Below are positions 38,854 to 46,523 of a stretch of DNA of 64,000 nucleotides, piece after piece (position 1 is the first letter of the stretch; each line of letters starts with the position of its first letter). The notes beneath the pieces were generated by a model. It ran no database searches. It was not told the DNA's origin and saw nothing but the letters and a program-made list of their open reading frames with translations. This stretch comes from Pontibacter korlensis (GTDB lineage Bacteria > Bacteroidota > Bacteroidia > Cytophagales > Hymenobacteraceae), in the NCBI RefSeq assembly GCF_000973725.1, contig NZ_CP009621.1, positions 3,589,001-3,653,000 of the forward strand. The letters run 5' to 3'. Both the position numbers and the translations under genes were made by a program.

Positions 38854-39840
38854 ATGAACTACAGAAAACTAGGAAAGACAGGATTCAATATTTCAGAAAT
38901 TTCATTGGGCACCTGGCAGGTAGGAGGCCGCTGGGGGGAACCTTTTGATGAGGCAAACGCAGAGCGTATCATCAATAAAGCCATAGACCAAGGCGTCAAT
39001 TTTATTGATACAGCTGATGTTTACAGCGATGGAGAAAGCGAGGCAGCTGTAGCGAAAGTGGTAAAAAGCCGAAGCGAAGAAATTTACATCGCTACCAAGT
39101 GCGGCAGGCAAATTCAGCCGCATACAAGTGAGGGTTATACACCAGAAAAGCTGATAAGCTATGTAGAAGCCAGTCTTAAAAACATGAAGCTGGAAACGCT
39201 GGACCTGGTTCAACTACATTGCCCGCCGACGGAAGTATACAAAAGACCTGAAATCTTTGAAGCCTTTGATAGGCTGAAGGAGCAAGGTAAGATACGTCAT
39301 CTTGGCGTAAGCGTGGAAATGGTGAACGAAGCGCTGATGGCCATGCAGTATCCGAACGTGACAACGGTGCAGATCATTTACAACATGTTCCGCCTGAAAC
39401 CAAGCGAGAAGTTTTTTGCCGCTGCGAAAGAAAATGACTGCGGTATTATTGTGCGTGTGCCATTAGCCAGCGGTTTACTCACAGGCAAAATGAGTAAAAG
39501 CACCCAGTTTGGTGTAGACGATCACCGCCACTTTAACCGCAACGGCGAAGCCTTTGATAAAGGAGAGACTTTCTCTGGAGTGGATTTTGATTTAGGACTG
39601 GAAGCGGTAGAGGAACTGAAGCAGCTGTTTCCTGGCCAAGAGCCTTTGGCGGCATGGGCGCTACGCTGGGTGCTGATGTTCCCAGAAGTAAGTACTGTTA
39701 TTCCTGGTGCCTCTAGGCCTGAACAGGTTGACTCTAACATCAAAGCTTCGGGGCTGCCTGCACTCTCAGAGGAGCAGATGCAGGGTGTGCAGCAAGTGTA
39801 TGATAAATACATCAAACCATCGGTGCACCAGCTTTGGTAG
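38854..39840 (+). CDS. aldo/keto reductase
   Basis: Start at ATG 38854 (MNYRKLGKTG is the usual family opening; an in-frame ATG at 38809 is less likely). The 328-residue TIM-barrel NADPH-dependent reductase has the catalytic tetrad: Asp and Tyr in FIDTADVYSDGESE, Lys in IYIATKCG and His in LDLVQLHCP. The cofactor site near the end is IPGASRPEQVDSN. It reduces carbonyls to alcohols; substrate unknown. It is followed by its own terminator. Confidence 0.9.
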   Translation: MNYRKLGKTGFNISEISLGTWQVGGRWGEPFDEANAERIINKAIDQGVNFIDTADVYSDGESEAAVAKVVKSRSEEIYIATKCGRQIQPHTSEGYTPEKLISYVEASLKNMKLETLDLVQLHCPPTEVYKRPEIFEAFDRLKEQGKIRHLGVSVEMVNEALMAMQYPNVTTVQIIYNMFRLKPSEKFFAAAKENDCGIIVRVPLASGLLTGKMSKSTQFGVDDHRHFNRNGEAFDKGETFSGVDFDLGLEAVEELKQLFPGQEPLAAWALRWVLMFPEVSTVIPGASRPEQVDSNIKASGLPALSEEQMQGVQQVYDKYIKPSVHQLW

Positions 39841-39863
39841 AAACAGTTAATTTATTATTTGTC

Positions 39864-39904
39864 AAAGCCGAATAACTGTGATGATAGAACAGTTGTTCGG
39901 CTTT
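39864..39904 (+). terminator. terminator of the aldo/keto reductase gene
   Basis: AAAGCCGAATAACTGT pairs with ACAGTTGTTCGGCTTT (one G-T pair) around a nine-base loop, followed by TTC. It begins 23 bases past the stop. Confidence 0.85.
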
Positions 39905-40519
39905 TTCTTCTATCCCACTTGAAGGTATTAGCGGGCCTTATCTGAGAGATAAGCGTGTCGTACAGGCACGAACATTACCCATACAACAATCCATCAACTA
40001 CGGGTTTTCTTCGCTACTGGATAGGACGGCATTCATTTATAAAGTCCACTGGCAGTGAAATCCAAAGCAGCACAAGATCTAAACTCTACAGTGTTCTCTT
40101 CAGAAAGCTGCTAAACATGAAAAAAAGCCCTTGTTACATTTGTATAGAAGCACTCATCAATTATTTTGTATGTAATACTTTGAGTGCCTTACTTTCAGGT
40201 GCAACGAAGTTATCAGGTGCTGGTGTTGTTGCCCTACTAAGATGTGTCCCGGTAGGCTAAGGGTTGAGCTTTATGGACCCGAAGAACTTTTCCATGTCCG
40301 ACACACTTTCCTGGACACTCCCTTCTCGGTACCAGCAATGGAAGGAGTAGAGACTTCTGCCAATTACCAGCATTCTGACGTGGTTTACCGTGGCCTACGA
40401 CGGAAAGCACTTTGAGTTGTTTCACTTCCGAATTAGCCACATTGTCTGATAATACCTGAAACAGTTACATAATTAACTCAGGGAAACGTACATTCTATTT
40501 TATACAAACATACAAGGCA
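39905..40519. other. intergenic, no supported gene
   Basis: About 600 bases. A 101-codon frame on the plus strand at 39955 and a 67-codon frame on the minus strand at 40237 are present, but neither has natural composition or a start with context. There may be decayed coding sequence around 40270-40440 (a short frame reads WFTVAYDGKHFELFHF), too short to name. Confidence 0.4.
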
Positions 40520-40720
40520 ATGAGCGAGGACAAACTACAAGAGCTGGAGCGCAAGGCTTTAGCAGCCGCTCACGAATACTGGGAAGAGTACAAGCACCAA
40601 AACGGAAAGCAAGACAACATGCTCAGGTGGGTACGGAACGACGACTCCGGGGAAATGCTGTGCCTCACCAGGGGAGGCTACACCAGCCAGCTTTCATACT
40701 TTATCAACAAGCTTGGTTGA
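40520..40720 (+). CDS. small hypothetical protein
   Basis: A 66-residue, highly charged soluble protein (MSEDKLQELERKALAAAHEY at the start, TSQLSYFINKLG at the end). It has natural composition, an ATG start and about 80 bases of intergenic sequence before it. I recognise no domain. It converges on the two-gene unit at 40731-41520. It belongs to the block of small orphan genes between the two cold-shock genes. Confidence 0.5.
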   Translation: MSEDKLQELERKALAAAHEYWEEYKHQNGKQDNMLRWVRNDDSGEMLCLTRGGYTSQLSYFINKLG

Positions 40721-40730
40721 GCACTAGCAC

Positions 40731-41084
40731 CTAAGAGCCTTTATTTATGTATATTCGATCGGTCTCCACTAGCACGTAGAGCGGGGGGTGACCTGGCAGT
40801 GTTGCCTCAATACGGGTGCCATATGCGGACACGGGAACAAAAGCCCTTAGTTTCGCCTCCTGGGCAGCCAGCTCTTTTAGCAGTGCGTGCGAGGAGGCAG
40901 TGTTCCTGTCTGCCTGCTCCTTGTTGTCTGCAAAGCGCCTTAGTGAGTCGAAGTCCAGCTGCTTCTCCTCAGCCAGGGCGGACTCTGTTACTTGAGCTCT
41001 TCGACGTACCATGCATGTCTCTTCAATTTCCTCCCTAAGCCCCAATATCCTTTCCAGGCAATAGTAAAACTGGTCCTGTGTCAT
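40731..41084 (-). CDS. hypothetical protein, helical N-terminus
   Basis: A 117-residue soluble protein. Residues 1-80 are rich in Glu, Arg, Leu and Ala and should form a helical hairpin or coiled coil; the last 35 residues (EATLPGHPPLYVLVETDRIYI) are beta-like. No family recognised. It starts 10 bases after the gene at 41095-41520, so the two form an operon and may act together. Confidence 0.55.
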   Translation of the reverse strand: MTQDQFYYCLERILGLREEIEETCMVRRRAQVTESALAEEKQLDFDSLRRFADNKEQADRNTASSHALLKELAAQEAKLRAFVPVSAYGTRIEATLPGHPPLYVLVETDRIYINKGS

Positions 41085-41094
41085 TATTCATCAG

Positions 41095-41520
41095 TTAAGT
41101 AAGGTTATACATGATGGGGCTGTGTTGTAGCACCAGGTCCTCGATGGTGATCAACCGCACCATCTGCACCAGCGTGGTTCTTACCCCACCCACCACAGCG
41201 GACTCCACGGAGGCGTCCAGCATCAGGTAGTGTTCCTCCACTGTGCCCTGTCCCTCAAGCATAATATTGTAGAGCCTGGGCGCTTCCTCCTGGCTGTGCA
41301 GCTGTATCGAGCCGCCCAGAAGCATGCCGTCAGTCAACAGCTGCACCGAGGTGTCGTTTACGAAGTAAACACAGTACGCATCGTTCGCGGGCGACCGCCT
41401 GTTTATCAGCAGCAGGTCCTGGTTTCCTTTAAAGTTGATCAGTTCAGCCCGACTTGCCTTCCTTCCCAAGGTTCGGGCAAGGTACAGTGCATGGTTACGA
41501 TAGTTCCTGTCTTTTCTCAT
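41095..41520 (-). CDS. hypothetical protein
   Basis: I use ATG 41520 (MRKDRNYRNHALYLAR) as the start because the upstream extension to 41586 has unlikely composition. The 141-residue product has a basic N-terminus, then a mixed alpha/beta body (DLLLINRRSPANDAYCVYFV, SIQLHSQEEAPRLYNIML). No domain is recognised. First gene of a two-gene unit with 40731-41084. Confidence 0.5.
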   Translation of the reverse strand: MRKDRNYRNHALYLARTLGRKASRAELINFKGNQDLLLINRRSPANDAYCVYFVNDTSVQLLTDGMLLGGSIQLHSQEEAPRLYNIMLEGQGTVEEHYLMLDASVESAVVGGVRTTLVQMVRLITIEDLVLQHSPIMYNLT

Positions 41521-41846
41521 GGTCGGAGTTTGAGCAGCGGGACGAATAAAAGCAGGGCAGCCAACCGGCTGATCGGTTCTGGCCATCTGGCCGGTGAGTA
41601 GTTCACCTGTATATCAGGTACGTGGTCGGTAATAGTTGGGTAATCAGTTGCTTTGTTTTTTTTCCAAATCAGTAACTGCCCTCTCCTCATCCTTGAGAAT
41701 AATCAATTAAGCCCCTAAATGTGCCAGGAGAACGCCTGGTATACCTTTACTGAATATAAATGCTTTATTATCAGCTAATTCCAGTTAAGCAGATCGTCTA
41801 TCCGTATAACTAAGTAGGATAATAGAACATACCTTTTCCTGCCAAT

Positions 41847-42206
41847 ATGAAAAACAAGCCCCTATTACTTGTGCTGTTTACCGGAGTGCTGACTTTAGCC
41901 TCCACCTATACTTTCGCTCAAACTTCGCAAGAAAGCATGGAGAAAAAGAGCGAGCGGCAGGAAGCACAAGCTGACAAGCAACGCTTGGAAGATGCCTCTG
42001 ACCTGAGAAAGGACACAAAAGCTGATGCACGGAAAGCCAAGGCGGACGCAAAGGAGGCTAAACGCATCGACAAGGAGGCTGCCTATGCGGCCAAGCATGC
42101 CAAGCGCGCTGCCCGCATGGAGGCAAAGGCGCAACGGAACCGAACCGACGCTGATAAGCAAGCCAAAAAGGCTGCGAAGGCATCAGCGAAGTCAAACAGC
42201 AATTAA
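41847..42206 (+). CDS. exported Lys/Ala/Asp-rich repetitive protein
   Basis: A 119-residue protein with a signal peptide (LLLVLFTGVLTLASTYTFAQ). The mature part is almost only Lys, Ala, Asp, Glu and Arg in heptad-like order (DARKAKADAKEAKRIDKEAA), predicted to be one long charged helix. This composition resembles periplasmic histone-H1-like or coiled-coil spacer proteins of Bacteroidota, without a known function. Overlapping frames on the other strand are side effects of the biased codons. Confidence 0.65.
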   Translation: MKNKPLLLVLFTGVLTLASTYTFAQTSQESMEKKSERQEAQADKQRLEDASDLRKDTKADARKAKADAKEAKRIDKEAAYAAKHAKRAARMEAKAQRNRTDADKQAKKAAKASAKSNSN

Positions 42207-42242
42207 TTTCCTTACATACTCTGCCCCCTAACACACTCAGCC

Positions 42243-42401
42243 ATGGAAAATAAATATCCGGAAGGATCTATTGTGTACGCCAAAGTAAACCCCAGCCTGA
42301 AGCTGAAGGTAAGGCGATACGTGAAGCGCATCTACTACTGCACCAACCAAGAGCATCCTCAAGAAAAAGAACTTGTATACTTTGAACGGGAGCTCATGTG
42401 A
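42243..42401 (+). CDS. small conserved-looking protein (52 aa)
   Basis: ATG 42243 to TGA 42399-42401 encodes 52 residues (MENKYPEGSIVYAKVNPSLK, then basic LKVRRYVKRIYYC and acidic EKELVYFEREL). Composition and the compact beta-type pattern (SIVYAK, KLKVRRYV, ELVYFER) look like a real small beta-barrel-like domain, perhaps SH3/KOW-like. It is 37 bases downstream of the repetitive protein gene. Function unknown; I did not match it to a family. Confidence 0.6.
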   Translation: MENKYPEGSIVYAKVNPSLKLKVRRYVKRIYYCTNQEHPQEKELVYFERELM

Positions 42402-42621
42402 AATGAGAAGCTGGTAGTCTGATAGGCTGCAGCAGAGCCAGGTGCATGTAATTCAAAGTGCCATTAGCCTGGCTCTTTTCTATTTGTCTCTCCATGACGA
42501 GCCGGTGTGTAACCGATCTGAGCAGGAAGCTGTGCCGCTCAACACCGGGTGCGTCCTTCTGAAAGAGGTCTCACTTCATCAATGCCTTTTAGAATTCATT
42601 TACCATTTAAGCATATACGCC

Positions 42622-42861
42622 ATGAATACACTAAACAGAACCATCGTTTTGAACGCATTGATCAAGCATGAGACACTCACCATGAACGACTTTGCCAAGG
42701 AAAGCAACCTCGGTGCATCGCCCGGCGGCAAGCACTTGCAACTTCTGGTGGATGAACAGGTCCAAAGCGGACACATTCAGATTCTAAATGGGGTCTCTCC
42801 CTGTACCTACTCCATTACGGATGAGGGAATAAAAGAGGGAGCCCGGCTGGCAAAAGCATAG
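42622..42861 (+). CDS. small winged-helix-like protein
   Basis: Start at ATG 42622 (MNTLNRTIVLNALIKHETLT). A 79-residue protein with the helix-turn-helix and wing pattern of small MarR/ArsR-like domains (TMNDFAKESNLGASPGGKHL, then TYSITDEGIKEG). It could be a DNA-binding accessory regulator. No operator seen; the radical SAM gene starts 216 bases downstream and might be its target. Confidence 0.55.
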   Translation: MNTLNRTIVLNALIKHETLTMNDFAKESNLGASPGGKHLQLLVDEQVQSGHIQILNGVSPCTYSITDEGIKEGARLAKA

Positions 42862-43077
42862 TACAAGAACCTGTTTCCTCAGAGCAGAGTGCTGTAGAGC
42901 AAGGCTGTTTGATCCGATATAATACGGGCGCACCCTTTCTCAGAGGAGTCGCAGCCACTGATTCTATCAATGCAACCATTTGCTTCTAAATTAAGTAATT
43001 GCAATATAATCATATGTGTAGTACGAATGCTAGCTAATGGCGTGCATGCGCTTGGCCTGCAACCTATTTCCTAATAC

Positions 43078-44628
43078 ATGGCAAGATTAAGAATTGGGGT
43101 AGTTGACCTGGTGAGCAAAGGTCCGGCCGATACCCTTTGGGCCAGGGCAATGCATGCAAACCTTGCCAGCATCATGCCACAGGTGGTAGCAACTTGGTGT
43201 GAGCAGGAAGGACATGAGGTGGTACTGGTCTGTTATACCGGCCAGGAAAACCTGCAAAGGGAGCTGCCGAGGGGACTTGACGTGGTCTTTATCTGCTCCT
43301 TTACCCAGGCGGCTTTACTGGCATACGCCCTCAGCAATTACTTTCGCAGCCAAGGCGCCGTGACGGTGCTGGGTGGCCCCCATGCCCGCTGCTACCCGGA
43401 TGACGCGGTTAAGTACTTCGACTACGTGCTCGGATTCACTCATAAGTCTACCATCGAAGAGGTTCTCCGGGACCGCAGTCCGCAGAAGCCTGTAGGAAAA
43501 CACCTTTCCGCTGCCCGGCAGCCCGCGCATCTGCCTGGGGTAAAGGAGCGGTGGAAGTTTATTGAGCCAACGCTGAAGAAAGCCCCTTTCCTTAAGTTGG
43601 TGCCTATGATCGGGAGCGTTGGCTGCCCTTATACCTGCTCTTTCTGCATTGACGCGACGGTGGACTATCAGCCCATGAACTTTGATGTGGTAAGGGAAGA
43701 CCTGCAGTTCCTGCTGACCAAGTTCAGGAAGCCTACCGTTGGCTGGCATGATCCAAATTTTGGCGTACGCTTTGATGCCAACATGGAGGCCATCGCCTCT
43801 GCGGCCCCCGCAGGGAGCTTTCGCTTCTTTGCCGAGAGCAGCCTTTCCATCCTGACCGAGGAGCACCTGAGGGTGTTGCAGCGTAACGGGTTTGATGCCT
43901 TGCTGCCTGGGATAGAATCGTGGTACGAGTTGGGAAACAAATCAAGAACTTCCCGCAAAGTAGGGGAAGAGAAGGTCGCCCGCATCTCTGAGCATGTGAA
44001 CATGATGTTCCGCTATGTGCCTTATGTACAGACAAACTTTGTGCTGGGGTTGGACAGTGACGAGGGAGACGCGCCCTTCGAACTAACCAAGCGCTTTGTA
44101 GACCTGTCTCCTGCGGCTTTCCCAGGCTATTCCCTGCTGAGCGCCTTTGGCGAGGCTGCCCCGCTTAACCTGGAGTACCAGCGCGCGGGCAGGGTGCTGC
44201 CTTTCCCTTTTCACTTCCTCAACAACCACCTGGCCATGAATGTAAAACCGAAGAACTACGGCTGGGTGGAGTTCTATGACAGGGTAATAGACCTTACAGC
44301 CTACACCTTCTCCAAGAAAGCGATTTACCGCCGTTTCATGGCCACGCCCAGCCGCCCTGCCAAGTGGATGAACCTTATGCGGGCCGTTTCTTCGGAAGGG
44401 TATGGCAGACTGCGTTTTTACCGGCAGGTGCGCAAGAACCTAGTAGAGGATACTGCTTTTAGAAAATACTTCGAGGGAGAATCACAGCAACTGCCCCCAT
44501 TCTACAGGAACATCATTCAGAAGGATTTAGGAGACTGGTGGCAGTGGCTTCCCGAAGGGGCCATAGAGCATGATCCCAATGCGTACCTGCGTAAGCACCA
44601 CTTCATACAGCTCAACACAAAGGCATAA
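43078..44628 (+). CDS. radical SAM protein with N-terminal B12-binding-like domain
   Basis: A 516-residue enzyme. The N-terminal 150 residues look like a cobalamin-binding Rossmann domain (GHEVVLVCYTG; DVVFICSFTQAALLAYALS; VTVLGGPHARCYPDDA), though the D-x-H-x-x-G cobalamin motif is not evident. The radical SAM core has C183-x3-C187-x2-C190 (CPYTCSFC), followed by GWHDPNFGVRFD and FFAESSL. This layout matches B12-dependent radical SAM methylases and related enzymes (P-methylase/BchE type). The C-terminal 130 residues are unassigned. No biosynthetic neighbours reveal the substrate; it is an orphan in a block of small unknown genes. Confidence 0.82.
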   Translation: MARLRIGVVDLVSKGPADTLWARAMHANLASIMPQVVATWCEQEGHEVVLVCYTGQENLQRELPRGLDVVFICSFTQAALLAYALSNYFRSQGAVTVLGGPHARCYPDDAVKYFDYVLGFTHKSTIEEVLRDRSPQKPVGKHLSAARQPAHLPGVKERWKFIEPTLKKAPFLKLVPMIGSVGCPYTCSFCIDATVDYQPMNFDVVREDLQFLLTKFRKPTVGWHDPNFGVRFDANMEAIASAAPAGSFRFFAESSLSILTEEHLRVLQRNGFDALLPGIESWYELGNKSRTSRKVGEEKVARISEHVNMMFRYVPYVQTNFVLGLDSDEGDAPFELTKRFVDLSPAAFPGYSLLSAFGEAAPLNLEYQRAGRVLPFPFHFLNNHLAMNVKPKNYGWVEFYDRVIDLTAYTFSKKAIYRRFMATPSRPAKWMNLMRAVSSEGYGRLRFYRQVRKNLVEDTAFRKYFEGESQQLPPFYRNIIQKDLGDWWQWLPEGAIEHDPNAYLRKHHFIQLNTKA

Positions 44629-44658
44629 GGATGACCGGCATGCTGGGGCAGCAAACCC

Positions 44659-44895
44659 TTACTGCTCCAAAGTATGTACAAACTGTGCCAGGGCACCAGC
44701 ATGCTTGCCTTTCATGATGCTTAGAACAGAGCCCATCAGCACTTCATCTTTGAGCATACTTGAGTTCAGGTCCATGAGAACACCAAAGCTCCTGGCGTCC
44801 TCTTCCCGGATATATGCCCTGAGCTGGTAGTAAAAAGCTAGTGCCTCCTTCTTGTCCACTCTTATGTTCAAATTGCTGTATACTGCTGCTTCCAT
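44659..44895 (-). CDS. small hypothetical protein
   Basis: I use ATG 44895, preceded by AAGGAAG seven bases upstream; a GTG at 44913 is possible. The 78-residue helical protein (VDKKEALAFYYQLRAYIREE, DEVLMGSVLSIMKGKHAGAL) has natural composition and converges on the radical SAM gene with a 30-base gap. No family recognised. Confidence 0.5.
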   Translation of the reverse strand: MEAAVYSNLNIRVDKKEALAFYYQLRAYIREEDARSFGVLMDLNSSMLKDEVLMGSVLSIMKGKHAGALAQFVHTLEQ

Positions 44896-44913
44896 CTCTT
44901 CCTTCCTTTTCAC

Positions 44914-45581
44914 TATCCCTAACCTGTGGCAGTCGCTCTATGACCCGTACCTATACGACAAAGCCACTAAACAATAAGTTCTTGTGTTAAAGTAATCCAC
45001 TGAATAGTTATACTAAAGGTCTGCCACTGGCATCAGACACTTACATGGATGCACGTTGTTCACCTGTACGGTGGCTGAGCGTTCCGGAGAATCATATTAG
45101 TGGAATGCTTCATTGTTTGTAGAATAAATGTGTGGCAGGTAATTTCCGGCTTGTATTCGTGCCCCTGGTATACATCTTTTGCACCTTGTTTCCTGCGTCA
45201 TCAATAGGTGCTACAAGACCCATGGACCTTTCTTGAGCCTTACCTATAGCACTTGCCTAATGGCACTGTGCCAGTGCGCTTGATGAGTTTCAAAATTATT
45301 GAAGAGCAGTTGTATGCAAATTGCATGTACATAAAAAAGCCACTTAGCGATTTTGTTTGTAAGACGCTGATATTAACTATATTGCAAAGAGTCCGGCTTG
45401 CGCATCTGCGAAGTCTCCTGTTTATGTAATCTCCATTTGGAAACGGTCCTGTCCCTTTTTGAGAGCAATGCATAAGTACTCATGGGTTATGGTATAAACT
45501 AAACGTTTTCTACTCATCTTTAGAATCAAGGCCTATAGTAATCAATGTGCTGCTAAGGCATAAATAGCAGTGGCTGCAATA
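44914..45581. other. intergenic, no supported gene
   Basis: About 670 bases. A 77-codon minus frame at 45240-45473 has poor composition and I do not accept it. Nothing else recognised. Confidence 0.45.
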
Positions 45582-45613
45582 AAAAAAGCCTTACCGGGGG
45601 GTAAGGCTTTTTT
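45582..45613 (-). terminator. terminator of cold-shock gene copy 2
   Basis: AAAAAAGCCTTACC / GGTAAGGCTTTTTT, 14-bp perfect stem with a GGGG loop (on the plus strand). Read on the minus strand it ends in a T-run. It is symmetric enough to act in both directions. Confidence 0.9.
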
Positions 45614-45631
45614 GTAATTTATAGCTTGAGA

Positions 45632-45823
45632 CTAAGCGCGTTTTACGTTAACTGCGTTTAGCCCTTTTCGTCCATCCTGCAGGTCAAAAGTTACCGTGTC
45701 ATTTTCCTGTATCTCATGCACCAGGCCAGATACGTGTACAAAGTACTCCTGATCTGAATTTGTTTCTTTGATAAACCCGAACCCTTTCAGGTCATTAAAG
45801 AATTTTACTGTTCCGTTATTCAT
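45632..45823 (-). CDS. cold-shock protein, CspA family (copy 2)
   Basis: A 63-residue cold-shock domain, near-identical to copy 1 and in inverted orientation 7 kb away. RNP1 (KGFGFI) and RNP2 (YFVHVS) are intact. The sequence diverges from copy 1 only in the last 45 coding bases and downstream. The shared leader argues for a recent duplication or continuing gene conversion. It is monocistronic with its own terminator. Confidence 0.95.
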   Translation of the reverse strand: MNNGTVKFFNDLKGFGFIKETNSDQEYFVHVSGLVHEIQENDTVTFDLQDGRKGLNAVNVKRA

Positions 45824-45827
45824 ATTG

Positions 45828-45879
45828 TGTTTGTTATTATATACCTACTACATATCTGCAGGTATATACGTTCATTATT
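45828..45879 (-). promoter_or_regulatory. conserved cold-shock leader, copy 2
   Basis: Identical over 52 bases to 38427-38478, including the TATATACCT/AGGTATATA hairpin. The bases between it and the start codon differ (CAAT here, AC in copy 1). Upstream of it the two copies diverge completely. Confidence 0.75.
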
Positions 45880-46185
45880 TTGTTCAATATACGGTAAATT
45901 AATTACAAATCACAAATTAAAAGCTTTTCTGACTATAATTCTTAAACTTAGTATTATCTGCCCCTGCCTTAAAGCTGTCTTATCATAAGAGTGTACGGTC
46001 ATTCTTATCTGGCTTCAAAAGAAAAAGCTACCCAAAAACAGGCAGCTTTTAACTCATGAAGAAACAGGTTGTTCTATTTTTCAGGGATTGCAATCATTTA
46101 TAACGGTTCTGTTGTAAATGCGCTTTTCCCTGAATTTGTTGTTGGATGGTTTCAGGTTCTTAGCTTCGCTTCAGAGACCGATACT

Positions 46186-46461
46186 TTATTTGTGCATACT
46201 GGGAATTCCCAACCCGGCTAACACGCGGCTTCGTACATTTAAAGCTCCTATAATTCGGTTAACTGGTGTGGGTGCAATTCTGATCAGGGTTGGTATAGCT
46301 ATTATGCCAGCTTCTTCTGCTTTATCAGGTTCTTTCTGTATATCAATGATGTCAAGCTGATAATTACCGTTTAAATTTTCCCTGCAGATTTTGAGAAGGG
46401 TGTCCACAGCCTCAATTGAATTAGGGCTGTGTCCGTTAATATAGAGCTGAAATACATGCAT
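46186..46461 (-). CDS. kaiB: circadian clock protein KaiB family
   Basis: A 91-residue thioredoxin-like KaiB homologue. It shows the KaiB pattern: LYINGHSPNSIEAV at the first strand-helix (canonical ...LYVAGNTPNSVRA), IIDIQKEPDKAEE, then AIPTLIRIAPTPVNRIIG with the cis-proline loop. In cyanobacteria KaiB switches fold and binds KaiC. It is 62 bases downstream of kaiC and on the same strand, hence one transcript. No KaiA is present. Non-cyanobacterial KaiB/KaiC pairs have been linked to stress and timing responses. Confidence 0.9.
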   Translation of the reverse strand: MHVFQLYINGHSPNSIEAVDTLLKICRENLNGNYQLDIIDIQKEPDKAEEAGIIAIPTLIRIAPTPVNRIIGALNVRSRVLAGLGIPSMHK

Positions 46462-46523
46462 GCTCGTTTTTCTTAATTTTGCTAAAAAGTGCCGGAAATT
46501 ACTGTGCAGTGGTATACTGGGAA

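Noticed and set aside
39955-40260. Plus-strand frame of 101 codons
   Set aside because: Composition is unnatural, no start context and no recognisable domain; likely chance.
41895-42231. Overlapping frames in the Lys/Ala-rich gene
   Set aside because: They arise from the repeated codon pattern of the real gene, which has a signal peptide.
45240-45473. Minus-strand frame of 77 codons
   Set aside because: Cysteine- and serine-rich chance-like translation without start context or neighbours.
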